Below are positions 47,177 to 55,760 of a stretch of DNA of 64,000 nt, in pieces; the first letter of the stretch is position 1; each line of letters starts with the position of its first letter. A model generated the notes under the pieces. It was not told the DNA's origin. It made no database searches and was given only the letters and a program-made list of their open reading frames with translations. The stretch is from Planomonospora_B alba. GTDB lineage: Bacteria > Actinomycetota > Actinomycetes > Streptosporangiales > Streptosporangiaceae. The stretch covers positions 1 through 64,000 of the forward strand of contig NZ_BAAAUT010000022.1 in NCBI RefSeq assembly GCF_039534085.1. The letters run 5' to 3'. The translations under genes and the position numbers were made by a program.

Positions 47177-48829
47177 CTACCGGGCGAACAGGGGGGCCAG
47201 CCGCTCGGCCAGCTCCGCGTAGGACCCCTGGGCGGCCACGCGCCCCTCCTCCAGGAGCACGATGCGGTCGGCTCTGCGGACGGTGGACAGGCGGTGCGCG
47301 ATGACGAGCGTGGCGCGGCCGGCGGCTGCCCCCTCGAGCGCGTCGGCGAGGCGGGCCTCGTTGTCGGGGTCGAGGTTGGCCACCGCCTCGTCCAGCACGA
47401 GCACCGGCGCCCGCGTGGCCAGCGCCCGGGCCACGGCCACCCGGGCGCGCTGGCCGCCGGAGAGCGTGACGCCCCGCTCGCCGACGGGGAGCCCCGGGTC
47501 GACGGCGAGCTGGGCGGTGCGCAGGGCGTCGGCCACGTCGGCGCGGGGGGCGCCGAGCCGTACGTTCTGCTCGACGGTGCCGGCGAACAGGTGCACGTCC
47601 TGCGGCACCACCGTGACGTGCCGGTGCAGGTCGGCGATGCGCGGCAGCGGCACGCCGCCCACCAGGATGCGGCCGCCGTCGGGGTCCCAGTGGCGCAGCA
47701 GCAGGGAGACGCAGGTGGACTTGCCTGCGCCCGAGGCGCCGACCAGGGCGACGGTCCTGCCGTACGGGACGCGGAAGGACACCCCGCGCAGCACGTCGGG
47801 GCCGTCGGGCGTGTACCGGAAGCGGACGTCCTCGAAGACCACGTCCGGCTCGGCGGGCACCTCCAGGGGCTCCCGCGGCGGGGTCACGTTGGCGGGCGCG
47901 GTGACCAGGGCGTGCACCCGGTCGGCGGCCGCGCGCAGCGTGCCGTACTCCTTGAGCAGCAGCGCCACCTGGGCGGCCGGGCCGAGGGAGCCGGCCGCCA
48001 GCACCATGGCGACCGGGGCGTCCGCGGGGGATCCGATCACCGTGGCGACCAGGAGCAGCGTCCCGGCGGCCGCGACGGCGAGGAGCAGGTCGGTGAGGGC
48101 CGTCTCGAGGCCGCCGCGGGCCGCGTTCGCCGCCTGGGCCCGCGCCAGCCGGCGGGTCTTGCGGGCCAGCAGGTCCCTGCGGCGTTCCACGGCGCGGAAG
48201 GCGGCCAGCTCGCGCATGCCCTGGACGGTGTCGACCACGTCGGCGGTGAGTTCGGCGGTGGCCTCGCGCAGCTCGTCGCCGTGCCGGCGGGAGGCCCTGC
48301 GCAGCCACAGCGGCACGGTCAGCACGCACGCGGCCAGCGGCAGCGAGAAGGCCGGCAGCAGGGGGTCGATCACGGCGGCGGCCGCGCTCCCCGCCACCAG
48401 CACCGTGCCCGCGGTGATGAGCTGGGCCAGGGTGTGCGCGAAGAGCCACTCCAGGGTCTCGACGTCCGACAGCGCGGCCGCCGCCAGGTCGCCGCTGCGG
48501 CGGCCCAGGAGGCGGGCCGGGGCGATCCGGGCGACCGCGCCGTAGACCTGGCCGCGCAGTCCGGCCAGCACCCGGTAGGCCAGATCGTGCGCGACGTACG
48601 TCTCCCACCAGGCGGCCAGCGCGGCCACCGCGACGAGCCCGCCCAGCACGGCGCCGGCCGGGCCGAGCGGCACGCCGCGGCCGGCGATCGCACGTCCCAC
48701 CAGCCAGGCGCCGGTCACCGCCGCGCCGAGCACGGCCAGCTGCCCGATCAGGTTCGAGACCAGGGTGGAGACGAACGCCCGGCGGTGCGCGCCGACGGCG
48801 CCCGCGAGCCAGCGGATGGACGGGTTCAT
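47177..48829 (-). CDS. ABC exporter half 2 (permease-ATPase fusion)
   Basis: 550 aa from ATG 48829, overlapping the first half's stop (ATGA). Six N-terminal helices, then the nucleotide-binding domain: VALVGASGAGKST (Walker A), TLSGGQRARVAVARALAT (signature), VLVLDEAVANLDPDNE (Walker B) and VIAHRLSTVRRAD (H-loop). Walker B carries the catalytic Glu. It pairs with the preceding protein. The heterodimer resembles both CydDC-type and IrtAB/YbtPQ-type systems; the linked FecCD importer argues for metallophore handling. Confidence 0.88.
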   Translation of the reverse strand: MNPSIRWLAGAVGAHRRAFVSTLVSNLIGQLAVLGAAVTGAWLVGRAIAGRGVPLGPAGAVLGGLVAVAALAAWWETYVAHDLAYRVLAGLRGQVYGAVARIAPARLLGRRSGDLAAAALSDVETLEWLFAHTLAQLITAGTVLVAGSAAAAVIDPLLPAFSLPLAACVLTVPLWLRRASRRHGDELREATAELTADVVDTVQGMRELAAFRAVERRRDLLARKTRRLARAQAANAARGGLETALTDLLLAVAAAGTLLLVATVIGSPADAPVAMVLAAGSLGPAAQVALLLKEYGTLRAAADRVHALVTAPANVTPPREPLEVPAEPDVVFEDVRFRYTPDGPDVLRGVSFRVPYGRTVALVGASGAGKSTCVSLLLRHWDPDGGRILVGGVPLPRIADLHRHVTVVPQDVHLFAGTVEQNVRLGAPRADVADALRTAQLAVDPGLPVGERGVTLSGGQRARVAVARALATRAPVLVLDEAVANLDPDNEARLADALEGAAAGRATLVIAHRLSTVRRADRIVLLEEGRVAAQGSYAELAERLAPLFAR

Positions 48830-50454
48830 GCCGCGGTCTCCAGGACGGTTCCGTTCTCCAGGGTCACCACGTGGTCGGCCTGCCGGATGGTGTCGGGCCG
48901 GTGGGCGATCATCAGGCAGGTACGGCCCCGCCGCACCTCGGACAGGGCCTGCTCGGTGCGCGCGTCCACGTGCGAGGTGGCCTCGTCGAGCACCAGGACG
49001 GGGGCGTCGGCCAGCAGCGCCCGCGCGATGGCCAGGCGCTGCCGCTGCCCGCCCGAGAGCGTCGCCCCGCGCTCCCCCAGCCGCGTGTCGTAGCCGTCGG
49101 GGAGCCGGGCGATGAAGTCGTGGGCCGCGGCCAGCCGGGCGGCGGCGACCAGTTCCTCGTCGGTGGCCTCCGGTCTGGACAGGCGCAGGTTCTCGGCCAC
49201 GGTGCCGTGGAAGAGGTAGGTGTCCTGCGCCACGACCGCGACGCCGCCGCGCAGCGCGTCGAGCGTGAGGTCGCGTATGTCGACCCCGCCGATGGTGATC
49301 GCGCCCCGGTCGGGGTCGTGGTGGCGCTGCAGGAGGGCGGCCAGGGTGCTCTTCCCGGCGCCGGACGGTCCGACCAGGGCGACGGTGCGGCCCGGCTCGA
49401 CGGTGAAGGCGACGTCGCGTACGGCGGGGCGCTCCGCACCGGGGTAGGTGAAGGTGACGTGCTCGAAGGCGACGGCCGGCGCCTCGGGGAAGTCGCGCCG
49501 CGTCCCCCGGTCCTCGACGGCCGGGGACGCGGTCAGCAGGTCCTCGATGCCGTCGACCGCCGTTATGCCGAGATATCCGGCATGCCAGGCTTCGGAGAGG
49601 TTCTTCACGGGGCGGAAGCACTCCACGGTGATCACCAGGACGGCGACCGCCTCCCACGTGCTGCCCGCGGTCGCCGCGGCGAGGACGGCCCCGGCCGTGC
49701 CCGCCTGGACGAGGAACGCGCTGACCCCCGTCTCCACCAGTGAGATCCTGAGCTGGCGCATGGTGGTCAGGTAGAGGTCGTGCGCCCGGCCGGCCAGCCG
49801 CGCCCCCACCGCGCCGACGGCTCCGAACGCCCGCAGGGTCGCCATGCCCTGCGTCGCCTCCAGGTAGTCCGAGGCCAGCGCGGCGAACGCGGCCCAGCGG
49901 CCGCGCCCCCGCCTGAGCAGCGTCGCGTCCCAGAACCTGGGGATGACCAGGACCCCCGCCACGGCGGCGGCCAGGACCGCCGCGGCCGCAGCGTCGACCG
50001 TGAACAGCCAGCCCGTCAGCGCCACCGGCACGCAGAAGGTGACGACGACCTGAGGGAGGTAGCGGCTGAAGTACGGGTCGAGCCCCTCCACCCCGTCGAC
50101 CAGGGTGGCCTGCACGTGTCCCGTGCGGGCGCCGGTCAGGTGCGCGGGGCCGAGCCGGCCCAGGTGGTCGATCAGCCGGTCGCGCAGCCGGGCCTTGATC
50201 AGCGCGCCCGCCCACACGGTCACGGACTCCCTGACCCACAGCAGCGCCGCCCGCGCCACGATCACCGCGAAGGCCCAGGCCAGCAGCCGCACCGCCGCCG
50301 GGACGTCTCCACCGGCCAGGGCGGCCAGGGCCGCGGCGAGCAGGACCGCCTGGCCGGTGTACGCGGCGCTGACCGCCAGGCCCAGGCCCGCGCAGACCGC
50401 GATCGGCCCCTTCACGCCACCGGCCAGTTGCAGCAGCCGGCGATGAACGATCAC
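48826..50454 (-). CDS. ABC exporter half 1 (permease-ATPase fusion)
   Basis: 542 aa from GTG 50454; codons upstream to 50535 are open but unlike the family. Helical domain with EGLDPYFSRYLPQVVVTFCVPVALTGWLF, a motif typical of CydD-like exporters, then the ATPase domain: VALVGPSGAGKST, TLSGGQRQRLAIARALLADAPVLVLDEATSHVDARTE and MIAHRPDTIRQAD. It would export a siderophore-like metallophore, or import its metal complex as IrtAB does in mycobacteria. Translation of half 2 is coupled. Divergent from the binding-protein gene across a promoter with Zur-like boxes. Confidence 0.88.
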   Translation of the reverse strand: MIVHRRLLQLAGGVKGPIAVCAGLGLAVSAAYTGQAVLLAAALAALAGGDVPAAVRLLAWAFAVIVARAALLWVRESVTVWAGALIKARLRDRLIDHLGRLGPAHLTGARTGHVQATLVDGVEGLDPYFSRYLPQVVVTFCVPVALTGWLFTVDAAAAAVLAAAVAGVLVIPRFWDATLLRRGRGRWAAFAALASDYLEATQGMATLRAFGAVGAVGARLAGRAHDLYLTTMRQLRISLVETGVSAFLVQAGTAGAVLAAATAGSTWEAVAVLVITVECFRPVKNLSEAWHAGYLGITAVDGIEDLLTASPAVEDRGTRRDFPEAPAVAFEHVTFTYPGAERPAVRDVAFTVEPGRTVALVGPSGAGKSTLAALLQRHHDPDRGAITIGGVDIRDLTLDALRGGVAVVAQDTYLFHGTVAENLRLSRPEATDEELVAAARLAAAHDFIARLPDGYDTRLGERGATLSGGQRQRLAIARALLADAPVLVLDEATSHVDARTEQALSEVRRGRTCLMIAHRPDTIRQADHVVTLENGTVLETAA

Positions 50455-50519
50455 TCGCCCTCCCCTTTCCGTCCCCGAGGGAGGACGCGGCCCTCCCCTT
50501 GATGCGAAGCGAGAGTAAA

Positions 50520-50560
50520 TGATAACTATTTTCATCGTCTAGAGTTGGCAATGGTTTTCA
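50520..50560. promoter_or_regulatory. Two Zur-box-like 15-bp sites in the metallophore divergent promoter
   Basis: TGATAAC-T-ATTTTCA (50520-50534) and TGGCAAT-G-GTTTTCA (50546-50560) fit the 7-1-7 actinomycete Zur palindrome TGAAAAT-N-ATTTTCA (12/14 and 11/14). They are 26 bp apart and lie upstream of both transporter units. The DmdR/IdeR iron box (TTAGGTTAGGCTAACCTAA) is not seen, although a Fur-type reading of the first site (ATGATAA...TTTTCAT) is possible. Confidence 0.6.
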
Positions 50561-50574
50561 TATCTGGAGGTCCC

Positions 50575-51591
50575 ATGCGCCGCGGCGCTCTCTCTCCCGG
50601 CGGACGGCAGGCCGGGCCGGTGGCGAGGCGATCGGTCATCGCCCTGGTCGCGCTCGCACTGGTGGCGTCCTGCGGTCGAAGCGACCCCCGGACCGGTGGC
50701 GCCCCGGCGGAGCCGCGGGCCGCCGCGCCGACCGCCGTCCCGGTCACGCCGGTCGGCGCGGCCCTGACCGTCACCGACCCCCACGGCAGGACGCTCACGC
50801 TGAAGAAGAAGCCGGAGCGCGTGGTCTGCCTGACCGGCCTGTGCGACGACGCCCTCGTCGAGCTGGGACTGACCCCCGTGGCCACGACCACGCCCGAGCT
50901 GCTGTCCCGCCCCGACTACCTGGGCGCGAAGGGCGCCGAGGTCCCGGTCGTCCCGGGAAGCTTCGGCAGTGAGGACGTCGCCGCGATCGCCGAGGCGGAG
51001 CCCGATCTGGTGATCGGCCTCGCCGGCGTCCACGACCAGCTCAGAACCGCGGTGGAGAAGTTCGCGCCGCTGTGGGTGGTCGAGGTGAGGTCGTACGAGG
51101 ACTCGATCGGCTACCTGCGCGCGCTGGCGCAGCTCACCGACCGCGGCCGGCAGCAGGCCGCGGCCGAGAGCCGCTTCCGCGCCAAGCTCGCCGACGGAGC
51201 GGCCCGCGCCAGAGCCGCGGGACTGGACAAGAAGCCGGTCCTGGCGATGTACGGGGGCACCTCGGTGGGCGTCAACACCACCGAGGACGTGCTGGGCCAC
51301 TTCATGTCCCGGTTCTTCGCCTACCCCTGGCCCAGCAAGGGCGGCGGCTTCGAGACCGCGCAGGCCTACAGCATCGAGGAGATCCTGGCGAAGGCACCGC
51401 AGGTGATCTTCATCCAGTCGTTCGGGACCTCGGTCAGCGAGCACTACAGGGACAACCCGGTGTGGAGGCGCGTCCCCGCCGTGGCCGCGGGCAAGGTGTT
51501 CGAGGTGCAGACCGAGCTGTGGGCGTCGGGCCGCGGCACCAGGGCGTTCGGCATCATCCTGGACGAGGCGCTCGCCAAGGCCGCCGGATGA
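50575..51591 (+). CDS. Metallophore ABC transporter substrate-binding lipoprotein
   Basis: 338 aa from ATG 50575, with GGAGG six bases upstream; 10 further codons upstream are open. A lipoprotein signal ends in LALVASC. The PF01497 fold is seen in GRTLTLKKKPERVVCLTGLCDDALVELGLTPVATTTPELL, PDLVIGLAGVHDQLR and VIFIQSFGTSVSEHYRDNPVWRRVPAVAAGKVFEV. It captures a metal-metallophore complex outside the membrane and hands it to the two permeases downstream. The stop overlaps the next start (ATGA). Whether iron or zinc is the metal is open; Zur-like sites upstream favour zinc. Confidence 0.88.
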   Translation: MRRGALSPGGRQAGPVARRSVIALVALALVASCGRSDPRTGGAPAEPRAAAPTAVPVTPVGAALTVTDPHGRTLTLKKKPERVVCLTGLCDDALVELGLTPVATTTPELLSRPDYLGAKGAEVPVVPGSFGSEDVAAIAEAEPDLVIGLAGVHDQLRTAVEKFAPLWVVEVRSYEDSIGYLRALAQLTDRGRQQAAAESRFRAKLADGAARARAAGLDKKPVLAMYGGTSVGVNTTEDVLGHFMSRFFAYPWPSKGGGFETAQAYSIEEILAKAPQVIFIQSFGTSVSEHYRDNPVWRRVPAVAAGKVFEVQTELWASGRGTRAFGIILDEALAKAAG

Positions 51592-52601
51592 GCGCCGCGC
51601 CCGGCGGACGTCCGGCGGGCGGCGCCGGGCGCCCGCGCGCGCTCGCGCCCTGGGCGGCCGGGCTCGGCCTCGCCGTCGCGGCGCTGGCCGGGCTGTGCCT
51701 GGGCACGCCGTTCGTGGCCCCTCACGACCTGCTGTCGGCCGCCCCCGGCTCGATCGCGCACGTGGTGGTCTGGGAGCTGCGCGTCCCCCGCGTGCTGATC
51801 GGCCTGGCGGGCGGCGCGGCGATCGGCACGGCCGGCCTCCTGCTGCAGGAGTCGCTCGGGAACCCGCTCGCCGTGCCCGAGATGCTCGGCGTCTCGACCG
51901 GAGCCGCGCTGGCCGTGGGCGTGTGCGTGGTGTGGGCGCTGCCCGTGCCGCCCTCGCTGTATCCGCTGGCGGGCCTGGGGGGTGCCGCGCTCGGCGGGCT
52001 CGTCACACTCGCCGCGGCCAGGACGGGCCGCACCGCCGGCGGCGTCCTGCTGACCGGCGCCGCGGTCTCGACCGGCATCCAGGCGCTGCTGCTGGCCGTG
52101 ATGGCCACCGCCGACCGCCTCCAGTACGACATGCTCTTCCGTTACCTCGTCGGAAGCCTGTCCGGCCTGATGTGGGAGCAGGCCGCCAGGACCCTGCCGT
52201 GGTTCGCCGCCGCGATCCCCCTCGTCGTGCTGTGCGTTCCCGCGCTCGGCCTGCTGCGCCTGGGCGACGACGCGGCCGCCTCGCTCGGCAGCCGGGTGGA
52301 CCGCGCCCGGCTCGGCGTGCTCGCGGTGTCCACCGTGCTGATCGGCGCGGTGACCGGTCCCTGCGGCCCGATCGCGTGGGTGGGGTTCCTGGCGCCGGTG
52401 GCGGCCCGGCGGCTGCGCCCGCACGCGGGCGCCGGGAGCCGGCTGACGTGGTCGGCCGCGCTGGGCGCACTGGTCACCGTGACGGCCGACCTGGCCGCGC
52501 GGCTGGCGTTCGCCCCGGTGGAGACCCCGCTCGGGGCCTGGACGGCACTGGCCGGCGTTCTGGCGGGTGCCGTCCTGCTGCGAAGGCGGGCCCGCGCATG
52601 A
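51588..52601 (+). CDS. FecCD-family permease 1
   Basis: 337 aa. Typical FecCD/BtuC permease with ten helices: ELRVPRVLIGLAGGAAIGTAGLLLQESLGNPLAVPEMLGVSTGAALAVG and GPIAWVGFLAPVAARRL near the end. It forms the membrane channel with permease 2. Its start overlaps the binding-protein stop and its stop the next start, both ATGA. Confidence 0.9.
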   Translation: MSAAPGGRPAGGAGRPRALAPWAAGLGLAVAALAGLCLGTPFVAPHDLLSAAPGSIAHVVVWELRVPRVLIGLAGGAAIGTAGLLLQESLGNPLAVPEMLGVSTGAALAVGVCVVWALPVPPSLYPLAGLGGAALGGLVTLAAARTGRTAGGVLLTGAAVSTGIQALLLAVMATADRLQYDMLFRYLVGSLSGLMWEQAARTLPWFAAAIPLVVLCVPALGLLRLGDDAAASLGSRVDRARLGVLAVSTVLIGAVTGPCGPIAWVGFLAPVAARRLRPHAGAGSRLTWSAALGALVTVTADLAARLAFAPVETPLGAWTALAGVLAGAVLLRRRARA

Positions 52602-53599
52602 CGCTCACGCGCAGGCCCGAGCCGGGTGCCTACGGCGCGGCGCCCGGCCGGGTGGCCACGGCTGCGGTCCTGCTCGCGGTGGTCGCGGTCGCGCACCTGC
52701 TCGCCTCAGGCCAGCCGCCCGGCGCGGTCACCGGCCTGCTCGACGGCGCCGCGGACGGTCGGGCCGAGAAGATCGTGTGGGAGCTCGGCGTGCCGAGGCT
52801 GCTCACCGCCCTGCTCACCGGCGCGGCCCTGGGCGCCTCCGGATACGTGCTCCAGGCGGCGCTGCGCAACCCGCTGGCCGCACCCGAGTTCTCCGGTGTG
52901 AACCCCGGCGCGGTGCTCGGCATCCTCGGCGGGCTCACCCTCGGCCTGTTCCCCGCCGACTCCGCCGCCGGAGCGCTGCTCGCCGCGCTCGCCGGCGGCG
53001 CGCTGGGCGGCGGGACCACCTGGCTGATGTCCGCCCGCCGCCCCCCGGCCGACCTCGTGGTCCACGGCCTGCTCGGCAGCGCGCTGCTGGCAGGGCTGAC
53101 CACGATGCTGCTGGCCTACCAGCCCGGCAGGTTCGGCAACGCGCTGCGCTGGCTGATCGGCTCGGTCGACGGGCGGGTGTGGGAGCACCTGGCCCTCGCC
53201 TCCTGGTGGATCGCCGGGGGCGTCGCCGTGGCGTGGGCCTGCTCGGGGGTCCTGGCCGTCCTGTCCCCCGGCGACGACCACGCCGCCTCGCTCGGCCTGC
53301 ACCCCGGTCTGGGCCGGGCCGTCGCGCTGACCACGGCGATCGCCCTGACCGCCGGCGCGGCCAGCCTGTCGGGGGCGATCTCCTTCGTCGGCCTGGTCGC
53401 CCCGCACGCCGCCCGCAGGCTGGGCGGCCGCGTCCTCACCGCCGCCGCCACCGGGGCCGTCCTGCTCGCCGGCGCGGACACCCTCGCCCAGTTCGCCGGG
53501 CACCTCCTCGACGGCGCGCACCGGCTCGGCGTCCCGACCGGTGTGGTCACCGCGCTGGCCGGCGCCGCCGTCCTCATCAGACTGGGAAGATCGCAATGA
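52598..53599 (+). CDS. FecCD-family permease 2
   Basis: 333 aa. ELGVPRLLTALLTGAALGASGYVLQAALRNPLAAPEFSGVNPGAVLGILGG is the conserved N-terminal FecCD segment, and GAISFVGLVAPHAARRLGG the ATPase-contact region. Ten helices. Same ATGA coupling upstream and downstream. Confidence 0.9.
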   Translation: MTLTRRPEPGAYGAAPGRVATAAVLLAVVAVAHLLASGQPPGAVTGLLDGAADGRAEKIVWELGVPRLLTALLTGAALGASGYVLQAALRNPLAAPEFSGVNPGAVLGILGGLTLGLFPADSAAGALLAALAGGALGGGTTWLMSARRPPADLVVHGLLGSALLAGLTTMLLAYQPGRFGNALRWLIGSVDGRVWEHLALASWWIAGGVAVAWACSGVLAVLSPGDDHAASLGLHPGLGRAVALTTAIALTAGAASLSGAISFVGLVAPHAARRLGGRVLTAAATGAVLLAGADTLAQFAGHLLDGAHRLGVPTGVVTALAGAAVLIRLGRSQ

Positions 53600-54369
53600 G
53601 CATCACGGTCCAGGACCTGCACTTCTCGTACGGCACACGCCCGATCCTGACCGGGATCGACCTCACCGTCGAGCCCGGCGAGTCCGTGGCCCTCGTCGGC
53701 GTCAACGGCTGCGGCAAGAGCACGCTGCTGCGCCTGATCGCGGGCCTGCTGGAGCCGTCGTCCGGCCGCATCCTGCTCGACGGCGCGGAGCTGGCCTCCC
53801 TGTCGCGGCGGCAGGTGGCGCAGCGGCTGGCGGTCCTGCACCAGAGCCTGCCGCCCGTCCCCGGGCTGACCGTGCGCCGGCTCGTCCGCCAGGGCCGGTA
53901 CCCGCACCGGGGACCGCTGGGACTGCTGCGGGAGTCGGACTCCGTGGACGAGGCACTGGAGCTGGCCGGGGTCGCCCATCTCGCCGACCGCGTCCTCGAC
54001 ACGCTGTCCGGCGGCGAGCGCCAGCGCGTACGGCTCGCGCTGGCCGTGGCCCAGGACACCCGCATCCTGCTGCTGGACGAGCCGACCGCCCATCTGGACA
54101 TCCGCCACCAGCTGCAGGTCCTCGACCTGGTCCGCACGCTGCGCGCCGCCCGCGGCCTCACCGTCGTGACCGTCCTGCACGAGCTCGACCACGCGGCCCG
54201 CTTCGCCGAACGCATCGTCGCGCTCCACGGGGGACGGGTCCGGGCCGACGGCAGGCCTGCGGACGTGATCACGCCGGACCTGCTGGCCGAGGTGTTCGGC
54301 GTGGCCGGGCGCGTGGTCATCGACGAGCTGCACGGCACTCCCCGCTGCCTGCTCGACGCGGCCCTGTGA
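53596..54369 (+). CDS. FepC-type ABC transporter ATPase
   Basis: 257 aa. Walker A is GVNGCGKST, the Q-loop LHQSLP, the signature LSGGERQRVRLALAVAQ, Walker B ILLLDEPTAHLDIRHQ and the switch His VLHELDHA. It follows FepC/FhuC ATPases and would drive the two FecCD permeases. Last gene of the importer run. Confidence 0.92.
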   Translation: MSITVQDLHFSYGTRPILTGIDLTVEPGESVALVGVNGCGKSTLLRLIAGLLEPSSGRILLDGAELASLSRRQVAQRLAVLHQSLPPVPGLTVRRLVRQGRYPHRGPLGLLRESDSVDEALELAGVAHLADRVLDTLSGGERQRVRLALAVAQDTRILLLDEPTAHLDIRHQLQVLDLVRTLRAARGLTVVTVLHELDHAARFAERIVALHGGRVRADGRPADVITPDLLAEVFGVAGRVVIDELHGTPRCLLDAAL

Positions 54370-54419
54370 CCGCCTCCGGCCCGCGGGCGCCGCCGGGCGC
54401 GCCGCACGTCGCTTGCGAA

Positions 54420-54472
54420 ATAAATGATGCGTCATGTACGTTGAGCCGGCAGGTACATGACGAGTCATTTAT
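54420..54472. promoter_or_regulatory. Double operator ATGA-N4-TCAT upstream of the LLM gene
   Basis: Two 20-bp arms (54420-54439 and 54453-54472) are inverted copies of each other with 18 of 20 matches. Each arm contains its own palindrome, ATGA-TGCG-TCAT and ATGA-CGAG-TCAT, flanked by TAA/GTA. So there are two operator copies in opposite orientation, 13 bp between arms. The LLM start lies 18 bp beyond. Confidence 0.7.
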
Positions 54473-54490
54473 GAGCGGACGGGGAACGTC

Positions 54491-55639
54491 ATGCAGTTCG
54501 GTGTCTTTTCGGTCAGTGACATCACCACCGACCCCACGACCGGGCGGACGCCCAGTGAGGCCGAGCGGATCCAGGCGATCGTCACGATCGCCAAGAAGGC
54601 CGAGGAGGTCGGCCTGGACGTGTTCGCGCTCGGCGAGCACCACAACCCGCCGTTCTTCTCGTCCTCGCCCACCACCACCCTGGGCTACATCGCCGCGCAG
54701 ACGCAGCGGCTGCAGCTGTCCACCGCGACCACGCTGATCACCACCAACGACCCGGTGAAGATCGCCGAGGACTACGCGATGCTGCAGCACCTGGCGGGCG
54801 GCCGCGTGGACCTCATGCTGGGCCGCGGCAACACCGGCCCGGTCTACCCGTGGTTCGGCCAGGACATCCGGCAGGGCATCCCGCTGGCCATCGAGAACTA
54901 CGCGCTGCTGCACAGGCTGTGGCGCGAGGACGTGGTCGACTGGCAGGGCCGCTTCCGCACGCCCCTGCAGGGCTTCACCTCCACGCCCCGGCCGCTCGAC
55001 GGCGTGCCGCCGTTCGTCTGGCACGGCTCGATCCGCAGCCCGGAGATCGCCGAGCAGGCGGCCTACTACGGCGACGGCTTCTTCCACAACCACATCTTCT
55101 GGCCCAAGGAGCACACCCAGCGGATGGTCGCCCTGTACCGGCAGCGCTTCGAGCACTACGGCCACGGCTCGGCCGACCAGGCCATCGTCGGGCTCGGCGG
55201 GCAGGTGTTCATGCGCAAGAACAGCCAGGACGCGGTGCGCGAGTTCCGCCCCTACTTCGACGAGGCCCCGGTCTACGGCCACGGCCCGTCGCTGGAGGAG
55301 TTCATGCGCGAGACCCCGCTGACCGTGGGCAGCCCCCAGCAGGTCATCGACCGCACCCTCACCTTCCGCGACTACGTGGGCGACTACCAGCGCCAGCTGT
55401 TCCTCATCGACCACGCCGGCCTGCCGCTGAAGACCGTGCTGGAGCAGCTCGACATCCTCGGCGAGGAGGTCGTGCCCGTGCTGCGCAGGGAGTTCGCGGC
55501 GCTCAAGCCCGCCCACGTGCCCGACGCGCCCACCCACGCCGCCCGGGTCGCCGCGGCGGGCGGCGCCAAGGACGCCACCGTGTACGCGCCCGCCGACGAC
55601 GTGACCGGCCGGTCCCGCCCGCAGGCACCGGCCCGGTGA
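54491..55639 (+). CDS. LLM-class FMN-dependent monooxygenase (CE1758-like)
   Basis: 382 aa with GGGGAA before the ATG. The luciferase-like barrel shows QFGVFSVSDITTDPTTGRTPSEAERIQAIVTIAKKAEEVGLDVFALGEHHNPPFFSSSPTTTLGYIAAQT, LMLGRGNTGPVYPWFG and FVWHGSIRSPEIAEQAAYYGDGFFHNHIFWPKEHT, closely like the CE1758 family of FMN/F420 monooxygenases. Together with FMNH2 or F420H2 it would oxidise a small substrate. It is preceded by a striking double operator but no regulator is adjacent, so the regulator may be distant. A C-terminal Ala/Pro-rich tail of about 40 residues is atypical. Confidence 0.9.
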   Translation: MQFGVFSVSDITTDPTTGRTPSEAERIQAIVTIAKKAEEVGLDVFALGEHHNPPFFSSSPTTTLGYIAAQTQRLQLSTATTLITTNDPVKIAEDYAMLQHLAGGRVDLMLGRGNTGPVYPWFGQDIRQGIPLAIENYALLHRLWREDVVDWQGRFRTPLQGFTSTPRPLDGVPPFVWHGSIRSPEIAEQAAYYGDGFFHNHIFWPKEHTQRMVALYRQRFEHYGHGSADQAIVGLGGQVFMRKNSQDAVREFRPYFDEAPVYGHGPSLEEFMRETPLTVGSPQQVIDRTLTFRDYVGDYQRQLFLIDHAGLPLKTVLEQLDILGEEVVPVLRREFAALKPAHVPDAPTHAARVAAAGGAKDATVYAPADDVTGRSRPQAPAR

Positions 55640-55760
55640 GCACGCGCGCCCCCGCCGCGGCCTGCGCCCGGCCCGCTCCGGGGGCGGTGAGCCGGCGCCG
55701 GCGGGCCTACCTCGATCAGGCCGGGCAGCGGGCCGCCGATCCGCGACCGCCCTCAGCAGC

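Noticed and set aside
46550..49093. A rightward open frame of about 850 codons across the ATP-grasp and ABC genes
   Set aside because: No domain and no ribosome site; ABC motifs are clear on the opposite strand.
47177..50551. A single fused ABC protein of about 1120 residues
   Set aside because: The frame of the second half runs antinaturally through the first half; motifs show two separate genes with an ATGA overlap.
50520..50560. IdeR/DmdR iron box in the metallophore promoter
   Set aside because: The TTAGGTTAGGCTAACCTAA pattern is absent; both sites fit the Zur-type 7-1-7 symmetry better.
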